Assembly (NCBI RefSeq): GCF_008802365.1
Contig: NZ_VZQZ01000012.1
Coordinates: 1-55,850 of the forward strand
DNA length: 55,850 bases
Reading direction: 5' to 3'
Origin: Oryzomonas japonica
GTDB taxonomy: Bacteria; Desulfobacterota; Desulfuromonadia; Geobacterales; Pseudopelobacteraceae
Of the stretch, positions 38,008 through 46,784 are shown piece by piece. The notes under the pieces were generated by a model. It was given only the letters and a program-made list of their open reading frames with translations, did not search any database and was not told where the DNA came from. Within the stretch, counting starts at the first letter, position 1; every line of letters begins with the position of its first letter. The position numbers and the translations under genes were made by a program.

Positions 38008-38967
38008 ATGCGTTTATTACCCAAAGCAAACCCACTGTATGAAAAGATACCCGCCAGTAAGGTAGTACCTTCCGAGGTGCTGAACAAGCTGGCCAAGGGC
38101 GGCTTTTCCGGTTATCTCAGGTATACCGATACGGATTTCGGGGCGGATTGCATCTTTATCAAGGGGGTACTGATCTGTGTCAGCTCCTGTGAGGGGGAGA
38201 AGGAACGAACCGGCTTCGAGGCCTTTACGCTGTTGTTTGACAAAATCCTCTCTTCCGGCGGCGAGATCAACATCTATCGTATGACGGCCGATTTGGCCGT
38301 ATGCGCCCACGCGCTGCTTCTGGGCAGTAAACTGTTGAGCGGCAGCGAGGTGCGCCAGATAGACATGAAAGAGACGCTGGCACAGCTCAGGAACCAGGGG
38401 CTCAACGGTGTGGTCCGGTTCTACACGGCAGAACGCTCCGCCATGATCTTCTACAAGGACGGTCAGCCGATCGGTTATTACCACGACGAGGCAAAAAACG
38501 TCGAGGCGTCGCCCGAAGAATCACGCACTGTTGCAGCGCTCCCCGGGGCGCTGGTGGATGTCTGCTCCACCAAGCCGATGGAGGAGTTGCTGCGGTACAA
38601 TCTGTTGAAGATGGTCAACCTCGATAAACTGTGGGAAGCAGCCAAGGCCCGCCAAACGATCCCCCCGAAAGAGGCGCACCTTGAGCAGAGGGCGGGCGCG
38701 AAGGCCGGGCCGGATGACGAGCGGCTCCAGGCGCTGGTGGAGGATCTCAAGGAAATCGCCGCGGCATACCTTTCCAAGGAGGGGCGCATTGCCGTCGAAA
38801 AAGGCCTGCAAAAGGCCGGTGGCAACCGAATACTCTCCGACGACGAAAAAGCCGAGGCATTCATCAACCTGTTTGAAAGCGAGGCCAGACGTATTGACAG
38901 CAACACCCGCATTGACGAGATGATCGACCTGATGAAATCGGAAATAGCGGGGCGCCTGGCAGTATAA
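38008..38967 (+). CDS. Conserved-looking protein of unknown function
   Basis: A 319-residue cytoplasmic protein that I do not recognise with certainty. Two related-looking halves are visible: residues about 10-95 (GGFSGYLRYTDTDFGADCIF and KGVLICVSSCEG) and about 115-180 (GLNGVVRFYTAERSAMIFY and KDGQPIGYYHDE). Each looks like an alpha/beta module that senses or binds something, in the style of DUF4388/PatA-type domains. The C-terminal third is helical and charged. ATG at 38008 after GGAG is preferred to the longer frame from 37942. It lies 28 bp before a DedA gene. Confidence 0.75.
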   Translation: MRLLPKANPLYEKIPASKVVPSEVLNKLAKGGFSGYLRYTDTDFGADCIFIKGVLICVSSCEGEKERTGFEAFTLLFDKILSSGGEINIYRMTADLAVCAHALLLGSKLLSGSEVRQIDMKETLAQLRNQGLNGVVRFYTAERSAMIFYKDGQPIGYYHDEAKNVEASPEESRTVAALPGALVDVCSTKPMEELLRYNLLKMVNLDKLWEAAKARQTIPPKEAHLEQRAGAKAGPDDERLQALVEDLKEIAAAYLSKEGRIAVEKGLQKAGGNRILSDDEKAEAFINLFESEARRIDSNTRIDEMIDLMKSEIAGRLAV

Positions 38968-38995
38968 CCGATGGACCGCGTGCTGACGGGAGCAG

Positions 38996-39634
38996 ATGGT
39001 GCACTTCCAGCAACTACTCAAAGAGTATCTCCAACACCACGGTTATTGGGTCCTGTTCGTCGGCACCTTTCTCGAGGGGGAGGCGATCCTGATCATGGCC
39101 GGATTTTTGGCGTTTCAGGGGTACCTGAATGTGGCCGGCGTCATTCTCACCTCATGGGCCGGTTCCTTCCTCGGTGATCAGTGTTACTTCTACCTCGGCC
39201 GGTTCAGGGGCAAGAGTCTGCTGCGACGGTTTCACCCGGTTGCCCGTAAATTCCGCGAAGCGCTCCGCCTGATCGAAAAGTACGGATCGTTCGTGGCCTT
39301 CATCTCACGCTACACCTATGGATTTCGCATCGTGCTTCCCATAATCCTCGGCATCACGAGCCTGACGCCCCGGACATTCCTCTGGATCAACCTGTTGAGC
39401 GCCCTCTCCTGGGCGGTCGTCTTCTCGCTAGCCGGCTACCTGTTCGGCAAAAGCGCCGCGCTGGTGCTGGACGATGTGGGCAAATACGAGCAGTACCTGA
39501 TGCTGGCGCTGGTGGGATTCATCATTATTACCTGGTGCTTCCACGCCTACCACGCCTTCAAACTGAAAGGGCCGGTCCGGCGGCGACTTGCCAGGATGCG
39601 CGCCCTGCAGAAAACAAGGAAAACGACCTTATGA
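38996..39634 (+). CDS. DedA-family membrane protein
   Basis: A 212-residue inner-membrane protein. Family features are FVGTFLEGEAILIMAGF, WAGSFLGDQCYFYLGR, FISRYTYGFRIVLPI and WAVVFSLAGYLFG. DedA proteins are implicated in undecaprenyl-phosphate or lipid flipping and in envelope stability. A GGGAG site precedes the ATG. Its stop overlaps the trmJ start (ATGA at 39631). Confidence 0.9.
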   Translation: MVHFQQLLKEYLQHHGYWVLFVGTFLEGEAILIMAGFLAFQGYLNVAGVILTSWAGSFLGDQCYFYLGRFRGKSLLRRFHPVARKFREALRLIEKYGSFVAFISRYTYGFRIVLPIILGITSLTPRTFLWINLLSALSWAVVFSLAGYLFGKSAALVLDDVGKYEQYLMLALVGFIIITWCFHAYHAFKLKGPVRRRLARMRALQKTRKTTL

Positions 39635-40374
39635 AATCCATTTTGGACACTATCTCCATCGTACTGGTGGAACCGCAGTCACCCGGCAACATCGGCATGG
39701 CCTGTCGCGCCATGAAAAACATGGGGCTTTCCCGGCTGCGGCTGGTCAAGGGATGCGACCGGTTCCATCCCGAATCCCTCAAATTCGCCGTTGCGGCCAA
39801 AGACCTGCTGGAACAGGCGGTGGTATTTCCCGATCTTGCCTCCGCTCTGGCCGACTGCACCCTGACCGTCGGCACCACCCGCCGTCACGGCAAGTATCGC
39901 CAGGAGATCCTCTCGCCGACGGAGGTCGCCGCCAACCTCAAGGAGCAGGCCGGCCCGGAATGCCGGGCAGCAATCGTCTTTGGCCGGGAAGACAGCGGGC
40001 TGACCACCGAAGAGTTGTCGCTCTGCCGTTGGCATGCCACCATCCCTTCAGCCGATGATTACGGTTCCCTCAACCTGGCCCAGGCGATCCTGGTGTTCTG
40101 TTACGAACTGGGCAAGGCAGGCTCGCCTCCCGGCGGGGGCCGCACCACGCCGCTGGCGACGTCGGAGGAGATAGAATCTTTTTTTGGCCAACTGAGTTCC
40201 TGCCTGCTGAAGATCGGCTTTCTCAACGAGCAAAACCCGGAGCACATCATGCGCTCCATGCGGCGGATATTTTTCCGGGCGGAACTCGACAGCCGGGAGG
40301 TTTCCATTCTGCGGGGCGCCATCTCCCAGATCGACTGGGCCAGCAGTGATTTCGACGGCAGGAAACGGCCGTGA
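39631..40374 (+). CDS. trmJ: TrmJ-type RNA 2'-O-methyltransferase
   Basis: A 247-residue SPOUT methyltransferase. Signatures are VLVEPQSPGNIGMACRAMKNMG, VGTTRRHGKYR, IVFGREDSGLTTEELSLC and the knot strand YGSLNLAQAILVFCYEL. TrmJ methylates the ribose at tRNA position 32. The C-terminal about 80 residues are the helical extension usual for TrmJ. The open frame continues into dedA; the ATG overlapping the dedA stop is chosen. It overlaps the next gene by four bases (GTGA). Confidence 0.88.
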   Translation: MKSILDTISIVLVEPQSPGNIGMACRAMKNMGLSRLRLVKGCDRFHPESLKFAVAAKDLLEQAVVFPDLASALADCTLTVGTTRRHGKYRQEILSPTEVAANLKEQAGPECRAAIVFGREDSGLTTEELSLCRWHATIPSADDYGSLNLAQAILVFCYELGKAGSPPGGGRTTPLATSEEIESFFGQLSSCLLKIGFLNEQNPEHIMRSMRRIFFRAELDSREVSILRGAISQIDWASSDFDGRKRP

Positions 40375-40640
40375 ACCTGGACCCTACGCTCCTCGGACTG
40401 GTTGCCGGCACCATGACCAGTATAGCGGCCGTCCCCCAGGTTATAAAAACCCTGCGCACCCGTCATGCCCGGGACATCTCCGTCTGGCAGCCGCTCTTGC
40501 TCTCCATCGGTGTTGCCCTCTGGATCGTTTACGGTATGCTTATCCATAATCTGCCGCTGATCGTTGCCAATATCGTTCCGTTGGCGTGCAACGCCCTGCT
40601 CATCGGCCTGAAGCTCCACTATGGCAACGACGCCGCTTGA
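40371..40640 (+). CDS. SemiSWEET sugar transporter
   Basis: An 89-residue protein with three membrane helices, the single triple-helix bundle that forms dimeric SemiSWEET sugar carriers. The family PQ-loop is at AAVPQVIKTLRTR near residues 19-31, with DISVWQPLLLSIGVALW and NIVPLACNALLIGLKL after it. It starts at GTG overlapping the trmJ stop. Sugar specificity cannot be read from the sequence. Confidence 0.88.
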   Translation: MNLDPTLLGLVAGTMTSIAAVPQVIKTLRTRHARDISVWQPLLLSIGVALWIVYGMLIHNLPLIVANIVPLACNALLIGLKLHYGNDAA

Positions 40641-40682
40641 CGGGGCTCACATTTCATCACCAAGCATAAATGGAGGAACACC

Positions 40683-41267
40683 ATGAAGAGAATCGTCGCG
40701 AAACTACCCATCCTGCTGCTGTTGACACTTTTGTCCGGCTGCGGCTACAACACCATGCAGGCAAACGAGGAAGCGGTCGTGGCCGCCTGGGGCAACGTGG
40801 AATCATCCTATCAACGCCGGGCCGACCTGATCCCCAACCTGGTGGAGGTGGTCAAGGGATACGCCAAACATGAAGCCGATACGCTCAAGGCGGTCACCGA
40901 GGCCCGGGCCAAGGTCGGCTCCATGCAGGTCAGCAAGGATATCCTCAACAATCCCGAGAGCCTGAACAAGTTTCAAAAAGCCCAGGGTGAACTCTCCGGC
41001 GCCCTCTCCCGCCTGATGGTCGTGGTGGAAAAATACCCGGACCTGAAGGCAAACCAGAACTTCATGGACCTGCAGAAGCAACTCGAAGGGACCGAGAATC
41101 GCATCAACGTGGCCCGTGAGCGCTACAATACGAGTGTGCAGGTCTTCAACACCAGCATCCGCACCTTTCCCAATTCGCTCACCAACTCGCTGATGCTGCA
41201 TCTGAACCGCAAAGAGGCGTTCAAGGCGGAAGAAGGAGCAAAAACGGCGCCAAAGATCAAGTTTTAG
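40683..41267 (+). CDS. LemA-family lipoprotein
   Basis: A 194-residue protein. An N-terminal lipobox LLSGC (Cys near residue 20) predicts lipid attachment, unlike many LemA proteins that keep a transmembrane helix. The LemA domain shows WGNVESSYQRRADLIPNLVEVVKGYAKH-like residues, ENRINVARERYN and FPNSL. Role unknown. It is followed by a TPM-domain gene, a common partnership. GGAGG precedes the ATG. Confidence 0.92.
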   Translation: MKRIVAKLPILLLLTLLSGCGYNTMQANEEAVVAAWGNVESSYQRRADLIPNLVEVVKGYAKHEADTLKAVTEARAKVGSMQVSKDILNNPESLNKFQKAQGELSGALSRLMVVVEKYPDLKANQNFMDLQKQLEGTENRINVARERYNTSVQVFNTSIRTFPNSLTNSLMLHLNRKEAFKAEEGAKTAPKIKF

Positions 41268-41345
41268 TCCAAACCGTGTCCCGTGCGGGCAGTTCGCCGG
41301 TATAAACGCAGTGCACGGGACACGAGCGGCAACGGGGGCATTACC

Positions 41346-42233
41346 ATGAGGTTACGCAACATCTTCATACTGGCGCTTCTGGTTCTTCTGCCGCTCCCGT
41401 TGCCGGCCCTCGATGTCCCGCACCTCAACGGGCGGGTCAACGATTATGCCCGGATGTTGTCGCCCGAAACCGTGCGGCAACTGGACCAGAAACTGGCCGC
41501 CTTCGAGCGTGACTCATCCACTCAGATAGCCGTGCTGACCGTCCCCACGCTCCAGGGGGACGACATGGAACAATTTTCCATCCACGTGGCCGAACAGTGG
41601 AAACTCGGACAGAAGGGCAGGGACAACGGCGTGCTGCTGATCCTGGCCCAAGCCGAGCGCAAGGTGCGCATCGAGGTCGGCATGGGGCTCCAGGGGGTGC
41701 TGCCAGACATAACCGCCAGCCATATCATCCGTGACGTCATGCGCCCCTATCTCAAATCCGACAACTTCGACCAGGGCGTCACCGCCGGAATCGACGCCAT
41801 CATCTCCGCGACCAAGGGGGAGTTCAAGGCCGCTCCCCAGGATGCTGGCAAACGTGCCCATAAGAAGAGTTCTGCCTCGTTCCCCGTACTTCTGCTGCTG
41901 ATCGTTGTCGTGGCCGTCCTGCTCGGCGCGTTTTCCCGCTACCTGAGCGGTCTGGCCGGGGCGGTCGGCCTACCGTTGGCTGCCTTCCTGGCCTTTCCCG
42001 GACTGGGCTTGGTGATGCTGTTGATCCTGGCCGGCGTCGGCCTCGTGGTGGGGTTTCTGCTCAGCCTGCTGTTCTCCGGCATGTTCGGCGGAGGCGGGGG
42101 AGGCGGTTTCTACGGAGGTGGTTGGGGAGGCGGCGGTTTCTATGGCGGGGGGGGCGGCTCATCCGGCGGCGATGACGGTTTTTCCGGCGGGGGCGGTGGT
42201 TTCGACGGTGGCGGGTCGTCGGATGACTACTAA
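41346..42233 (+). CDS. TPM-domain (YgcG-type) membrane protein
   Basis: A 295-residue protein. It has a signal peptide (about 1-21), then a TPM domain (about 25-155) with NGRVNDYARMLSPET, AVLTVPTLQGDDMEQFSI and RDNGVLLILAQAERKVRIEVG. Two or three membrane helices follow (about 180-245) and a Gly/Ser/Phe-rich C-terminal tail. TPM domains occur in phosphatases of photosystem II repair, but the bacterial YgcG group has no settled function. ATG at 41346 gives the signal peptide and is chosen over the open frame from 41283. Confidence 0.88.
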   Translation: MRLRNIFILALLVLLPLPLPALDVPHLNGRVNDYARMLSPETVRQLDQKLAAFERDSSTQIAVLTVPTLQGDDMEQFSIHVAEQWKLGQKGRDNGVLLILAQAERKVRIEVGMGLQGVLPDITASHIIRDVMRPYLKSDNFDQGVTAGIDAIISATKGEFKAAPQDAGKRAHKKSSASFPVLLLLIVVVAVLLGAFSRYLSGLAGAVGLPLAAFLAFPGLGLVMLLILAGVGLVVGFLLSLLFSGMFGGGGGGGFYGGGWGGGGFYGGGGGSSGGDDGFSGGGGGFDGGGSSDDY

Positions 42234-42243
42234 TGACGATTTT

Positions 42244-42421
42244 ACCTGAATCCGTGACACCGGAATGCCCTCGTGTCTGGAAGAGCCGGAGCCCGCACGC
42301 CGCCGCGTCGTGACAGTTCACGTACATGGCTGGTACCTCGCTTGACGATCGCAAACTCCTCAAACGCAAAGACAGAGGTCTTCCAGACCAGTGGAGGCAT
42401 GGAGGCGTCACGGATTCAGGT
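42244..42421. repeat. Fold-back element between convergent genes
   Basis: ACCTGAATCCGTGAC (42244-42258) and its exact reverse complement (42407-42421) are outer arms. A second arm pair, TCTGGAAGA (42276-42284) and TCTTCCAGA (42379-42387), lies inside, with partial matching between. The about 95-base centre has no gene. It fills the gap between the TPM gene and ruvA. It could be a small MITE-like element or a large bidirectional terminator structure. Confidence 0.7.
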
Positions 42422-42422
42422 T

Positions 42423-43022
42423 TTATTTCATCAGTATCTTCAAAGCCTGCTTGAGCAACTCTTCCACCGTGCCCCCACCTGTGGCGTCAAGTCCCCCCAG
42501 GGCCCTGCGCACCTGCGGCTCCTTGTACCCCAGATTAAGCAGCGCCGAGACGACATCATCCATGACATCCTCCGCCGGTATCTCCCGTGCCTCGAAGGCC
42601 GGGGCTGAAGCGAGATCCAGCTTGCCGGCTTTGTCCTTCAACTCCAGGGCCAGGCGCTCGGCGGTCTTCTTGCCGATGCCCGGAATTGCGGAGAGTTTGT
42701 GAACATCGCCCTGGACGAGGGCCTGGGCAAGCGGGCCGGGCTGGATGTTGGAGAGGATGTCGCGGGCCATCTTGGGGCCGACGCCCGAGACCGAGATCAG
42801 CAGTTGGAAAAAAGATTTTTCCAGGCGGGTGCGAAAACCGTAGAGTTGAATGGCGTCCTCACGCACGCTGGTATGGATGTGGAGCGAGGCGGCCCCCCCC
42901 TCCTCGGGCAGTTCGTAGTAGGTGGAAAAGGGGATCAACACCCGATAGCCGACGCCGTGTACGTCAAGGATGATGTGATCTGGCGATTTATAGGCAATAA
43001 CCCCGGTCAGCAGTGCGATCAT
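42423..43022 (-). CDS. ruvA: Holliday junction branch-migration protein RuvA
   Basis: A 199-residue protein that binds four-way junctions and recruits RuvB. It shows the N-terminal OB fold ([21 protein letters not shown]), the helix-hairpin-helix pair ([17 protein letters not shown] and [19 protein letters not shown]) and the flexible linker plus C-terminal RuvB-binding domain. Its ATG overlaps the ruvC stop. No ruvB follows in this window. Confidence 0.96.
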   Translation of the reverse strand: MIALLTGVIAYKSPDHIILDVHGVGYRVLIPFSTYYELPEEGGAASLHIHTSVREDAIQLYGFRTRLEKSFFQLLISVSGVGPKMARDILSNIQPGPLAQALVQGDVHKLSAIPGIGKKTAERLALELKDKAGKLDLASAPAFEAREIPAEDVMDDVVSALLNLGYKEPQVRRALGGLDATGGGTVEELLKQALKILMK

Positions 43023-43555
43023 AGCTTCATGTCCCTCCAGGAGGTGGGTTTCCGTGACGTCGGCTTAGCACTCCCGGTCATCTGTTTCAAGGCAAAGGAG
43101 TTGATATGGCAGACCGCCACCGCCAAGGCATCGGAGGCGTCGGCCTGGGCGATCTCAGGCAGCCCCAGGAGCGCTTTGAGCATCTTCTGCACCTGGCTTT
43201 TTTCTGCCCTGCCCTGCCCCACTACCGCCTGTTTGACCTGAAGCGCCGTATATTCGGCCACCGGCAGGCCGGCATGGACCGCCGCCACGATGGCCGCGCC
43301 CCGCGCCTGGCCCAACTTGAGGGCGCTCTGCGCGTTGGTCGAAAAGAAGATATTTTCCACCGCCACCTCATCGGGCCGGTACTGGGCGATGACGGAGCAA
43401 AGGCCGTCGAAGATCCGTTTCAGGCGACCGGGAAAATCAGCGGCGCTGTCGGTGAAGATAGCGCCGTTGTCAACGTGAACGAGACGATTTCCCTGTTGTT
43501 CCACGATACCATAACCGGTGATGCGCGAACCGGGATCGATGCCCAACACCCTCAT
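43019..43555 (-). CDS. ruvC: Holliday junction resolvase RuvC
   Basis: A 178-residue RNase H-fold endonuclease that cuts four-way junctions. Catalytic acids are visible as D7 (LGIDPGS), the Glu of VENIFFSTN and the paired Asp of [13 protein letters not shown]. The C-terminal tail is about 15 residues longer than many relatives. ruvC-ruvA overlap by four bases; yebC, often upstream, is absent here. Confidence 0.96.
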   Translation of the reverse strand: MRVLGIDPGSRITGYGIVEQQGNRLVHVDNGAIFTDSAADFPGRLKRIFDGLCSVIAQYRPDEVAVENIFFSTNAQSALKLGQARGAAIVAAVHAGLPVAEYTALQVKQAVVGQGRAEKSQVQKMLKALLGLPEIAQADASDALAVAVCHINSFALKQMTGSAKPTSRKPTSWRDMKL

Positions 43556-43597
43556 GGCTGCACCGCCTGATACCGATACCGATTCCCAATCTTGGTA

Positions 43598-43780
43598 TCA
43601 GGCATTCAGCAGTCCGGCGATCCACACGGCGTAGAAGACGGCCAGGACGCCCCCCCACACCATGGCGGGCCGTTTTTCGAAGCGTCCCCGTTCGGGAAAC
43701 GATGTAAAAAGAAAGGTCAGAGCCGCCGCCAGCCAGCCGGCAAACCCGACTATGGTAACAATACCCCACGCTTCACCCAT
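43598..43780 (-). CDS. Small membrane protein, 60 residues
   Basis: A small protein with two hydrophobic segments (IVTIVGFAGWLAAALTFLF and MVWGGVLAVFYAVWIAGLL) joined by a charged loop PERGRFEKRP. AAGGA lies before the ATG at 43780. It sits 7 bases after the glycosyltransferase stop and before ruvC. The family is not recognised; the placement suggests it may help the glycosyltransferase. Confidence 0.7.
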   Translation of the reverse strand: MGEAWGIVTIVGFAGWLAAALTFLFTSFPERGRFEKRPAMVWGGVLAVFYAVWIAGLLNA

Positions 43781-43787
43781 TATGTCA

Positions 43788-44513
43788 CTATCCTTTCCCG
43801 ACCAGACGTCGGAGGAGCGTCCCCAAACGAAGCTTCCAGACCATGGTGACCGCCTCCCGGACGATCTTGCCGGACATCTTCGAGGTGCCGGCATGCCGAT
43901 CGATGAAGATGATCGGCACTTCGACGATCCTGAAGCCTTTTTCCATGCAGCGGTAGTTCATCTCTATCTGAAACGAGTAGCCGTCCGATTTGACGCTGTC
44001 CAGATCAAATGCCTCGATCACGGAGCGGCGAAAACATTTGAACCCGCTCGTGCAGTCCTTGACCCGAAGGCCGGTCACAAAACGGGTGTAGACACTGGCG
44101 AAGAAGCTGAGCATCAGACGGCGAATGGGCCAGTTGACGACGCTGACGCCGTTGAGATAGCGTGACCCGACGACCAGATCGGCGTTCTGGATGGCTTCGA
44201 GGAAGAGCGGAAGCACCGTCGGGGAATGGGAAAAATCGGCATCCATCTCGATCAGGTAATCAGCCCCCATGGCAAGGGCCGCCTTGAAGCCGGTCCGATA
44301 GGCAGACCCCAGGCCGAGTTTGCCGGAACGGTGGATCACGCTGATCCGCTCGTTCCCGGCGGCCAACTCGTCGGCAAGCTTTCCGGTGCCGTCGGGCGAG
44401 TTGTCATCCACAAACAATATCTGCAGATCGGGGTGCTGGGCGAGGACCTCTCCGGAAAGCCGGACGATATTGTCCCGCTCGTTGTAGGTGGGAATGACGA
44501 CGATAGCTTTCAA
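43788..44513 (-). CDS. Polyprenol-phosphate mannosyltransferase-like GT2
   Basis: A 241-residue family-2 glycosyltransferase resembling dolichol/polyprenol monophosphomannose synthases. Features are VVIPTYNERDNI, ILFVDDNSPDGTG, the metal-binding DADFSHSP and IMELERGF-type residues near KGFRIVEVPI. It transfers a sugar from a nucleotide to a lipid-phosphate carrier on the cytoplasmic face. The short membrane gene after it would fit an export or anchoring partner. The full set of residues is present. Confidence 0.88.
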   Translation of the reverse strand: MKAIVVIPTYNERDNIVRLSGEVLAQHPDLQILFVDDNSPDGTGKLADELAAGNERISVIHRSGKLGLGSAYRTGFKAALAMGADYLIEMDADFSHSPTVLPLFLEAIQNADLVVGSRYLNGVSVVNWPIRRLMLSFFASVYTRFVTGLRVKDCTSGFKCFRRSVIEAFDLDSVKSDGYSFQIEMNYRCMEKGFRIVEVPIIFIDRHAGTSKMSGKIVREAVTMVWKLRLGTLLRRLVGKG

Positions 44514-44923
44514 GTTCCGAATTCTCCAAGGCGCGTGGAATGGGTATCGCCAGCATCTTTCGTAGCTGACGAATGTACGGCATGACCTGCGTAAAAGTCA
44601 AGGCTGATAACCCCGGCCATCTGCCGCAAAGCACCGGGCGCAGGGGGGCAGAGAGGCAACCGAGCGACGACAAAATGGACCCTCCGCTTACAGCCATTCT
44701 CTGGGTTTTCGCGGAAAAACAGGTCAAACGAATATTCCAGCAAGTTCTGTACCGTACTGAGGGCAAGCGTTCCCAGCGAGCCTGTTATCGAGTACTTGAG
44801 ACCCTTCGCGCCTGACGGCCGTGGTCTTGCGTGCCGGGCAGTCCGTGTTTTCGCGGTCTCCGGCCTGATTTCCCACGCAGAGAAACCGCAGACCGGCCCG
44901 GCGGCCGACAGTGTCCGAATTGT
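44514..44923. other. Gap between glycosyltransferase and ndh genes
   Basis: 410 bases without a supported gene. An 80-codon plus frame (44573-44815) ends in an amphipathic stretch (EKQVKRIFQQVLYRTEGKRS) but has no good ribosome site and overlaps no known pattern. It could be a degraded small gene. Confidence 0.35.
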
Positions 44924-46171
44924 TCAGGGAGAGCGGCGGGCGGAAGCGGTAATCAGCCGGACCTGGCGTTCATGGAACCAATAATAGTAGGCCCAGTTCA
45001 TCAACACCAGCAAACGATTGCGGAATCCGATCAGGTAGTAGAGATGCAGCAACAGCCAGACCAGCCAGGCCGGATAGCCTGAAAAACTCACGCCGTGGGT
45101 CGTGGCCACCGCGGCGTTTCTGCCGATGGTGGCCATGGTCCCCTTGTCCCGATACCGGAATGGGGGTAATTTTGCCCCCTGCTCCCGGGCACGGATGGCG
45201 CGGGCGACGTACTGCCCCTGCTGGCTGGCCACCGGCGCCAACATGGGAAGAGGGGCGCCGTCCTGCTCACGGCAGGCCATGTCGCCGATGGTAAAAACCT
45301 CCGGGTGCCCTTCAATGCTCAGGTTGGGAGCCACTACGATCCTACCCGCCCCAGCCTGGGCCAGACCGAGTTTTCCCGCCAGTTCGACGGCCGCCACGCC
45401 TGCCGACCAGAACAGGGTATGGGTCGGGATGACCTCTCCACCGCTGAGCTTGACATGCTCGCCATCCGCACCGCTCACCCGGGTTTCCAGCATGACCTCG
45501 ACCCCCATGGAGCGCAACCTGTCCAGCGCATATCCCTGCAATCGCCGTGGCATGACAGACAAGAGGGACGAGGACGCTTCCATCAGGATAATGCGGGTTT
45601 CCTCCGGCCGCACCTCGGGATAGTCGCGGGAGAGCACATGGACGACCAGTTCGCGCAGGGCGCCGGCAAATTCAACGCCGGTCGGCCCGCCCCCAACGAT
45701 GACAAAGGTCAAGAGCGCCCTCCGCCGCTCCTGGTCGGGCTCACGGGAGGCATGTTCAAAGGCCAGCAGCACATGGTTGCGCAGATCCTCGGCCTGATCG
45801 AGACGTTTGAGATCGAAGGCGTGCCGCTCGATATCGGCCTGGCCGAAAAAGTTGGTACGGCTGCCGGCCGCCAGGATCAGGTAGTCGTAGGGGATTTCCC
45901 CGTCTTCGAGCATGAGCCTTTTGCCGTCAAAATCGACACCAGAGACTTCCCCAAGCCTGAAATGCGCGCCCTGCCAGCGCCGGGCCAAAGCCCGAATCGG
46001 GTAGGCAATCGACTCCTGTTCCAGCCCGGCCGTGGCCACTTGGTACAACAATGGCTGAAAGAGATGGTAGTTGTGGCGATCCACCATCACAACCTCCAGT
46101 CCGCTTCCCGCAAGGCTTTTGGCCGCACTCAAACCGCCAAACCCCATTCCTGCTATCACGACTCGCTTCAT
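44924..46171 (-). CDS. Type II NADH dehydrogenase-like flavoprotein
   Basis: A 415-residue FAD/NAD(P)-binding oxidoreductase. The N-terminal FAD motif is GMGFGG (8-13), the NAD motif GGGPTGVEFAG is near 170, and FTIGDMACR binds FAD near the C-terminal third. A hydrophobic C-terminal segment (AWLVWLLLHLYYLIGF) is typical of membrane-attached NDH-2 enzymes that pass electrons from NADH to quinone. Runs divergently from the Hpt gene. Confidence 0.9.
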   Translation of the reverse strand: MKRVVIAGMGFGGLSAAKSLAGSGLEVVMVDRHNYHLFQPLLYQVATAGLEQESIAYPIRALARRWQGAHFRLGEVSGVDFDGKRLMLEDGEIPYDYLILAAGSRTNFFGQADIERHAFDLKRLDQAEDLRNHVLLAFEHASREPDQERRRALLTFVIVGGGPTGVEFAGALRELVVHVLSRDYPEVRPEETRIILMEASSSLLSVMPRRLQGYALDRLRSMGVEVMLETRVSGADGEHVKLSGGEVIPTHTLFWSAGVAAVELAGKLGLAQAGAGRIVVAPNLSIEGHPEVFTIGDMACREQDGAPLPMLAPVASQQGQYVARAIRAREQGAKLPPFRYRDKGTMATIGRNAAVATTHGVSFSGYPAWLVWLLLHLYYLIGFRNRLLVLMNWAYYYWFHERQVRLITASARRSP

Positions 46172-46254
46172 AGTGCTCCCGCCCCCGCAAGTAGACTATG
46201 CGTCGGGCTCTTTCCAAAGAGCGGCCATAGTTTTATTGCGGACATATCCAAAAT

Positions 46255-46283
46255 TTGTCATCATCATTTTTATACTCTATAAT
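46255..46283 (+). promoter_or_regulatory. Promoter of the Hpt gene
   Basis: TTGTCA (46255-46260), a spacer of exactly 17 bases, and a perfect TATAAT (46278-46283). Translation of the Hpt protein begins 61 bases after the -10 box. Confidence 0.75.
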
Positions 46284-46343
46284 CTCAAAAACTTATAAGG
46301 CAAAGAATTCAGGTCGCAGTTCGGTGCCGTCGGGGGACTACAA

Positions 46344-46664
46344 ATGACAGTTGACAAACTCGCGGTGCTTGAGCGGCTAAATAACGATCAGGAACTGTTT
46401 GTCGAAATCTGCACCATCTTCAAGCAAGATGGGCCGCAACTCGTACGCAAGCTGCGGGATGCCGTTGATGCCGGCCAGATAATTGTGGCAATCCGTCACG
46501 CCCACTCCCTCAAATCCTCATCGGCCACTATCGGCGCATATGAACTCAGCGAACTCGCCCGCCAGGCGGAGTTGGCGGGAAACCAAGGCGACGTCAGTAT
46601 TATCAGTGCTCTTCTCCCCGTGATCGATGCCAAGCTGCATGAGGTGATCGCCGAGCTGTCCTGA
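46344..46664 (+). CDS. Stand-alone Hpt phosphotransfer protein
   Basis: A 106-residue four-helix phosphotransfer domain. The active His is in HAHSLKSSSATIGA, H54 by position. Such proteins shuttle phosphate between hybrid sensor kinases and response regulators; no kinase or receiver lies beside it, so partners are elsewhere. It has a strong promoter. Length is that of a single domain. Confidence 0.87.
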   Translation: MTVDKLAVLERLNNDQELFVEICTIFKQDGPQLVRKLRDAVDAGQIIVAIRHAHSLKSSSATIGAYELSELARQAELAGNQGDVSIISALLPVIDAKLHEVIAELS

Positions 46665-46784
46665 CCTGCCGCCGAAGCCCCGCCCCCCAACTCCATCACC
46701 TTACTATTTTTGTAACACGTGCTGTTTTTTTTGCAAAGAGTTGGTATGCTGTGCTTCATCTCTCTATGATCATGGAGTGCCCCC

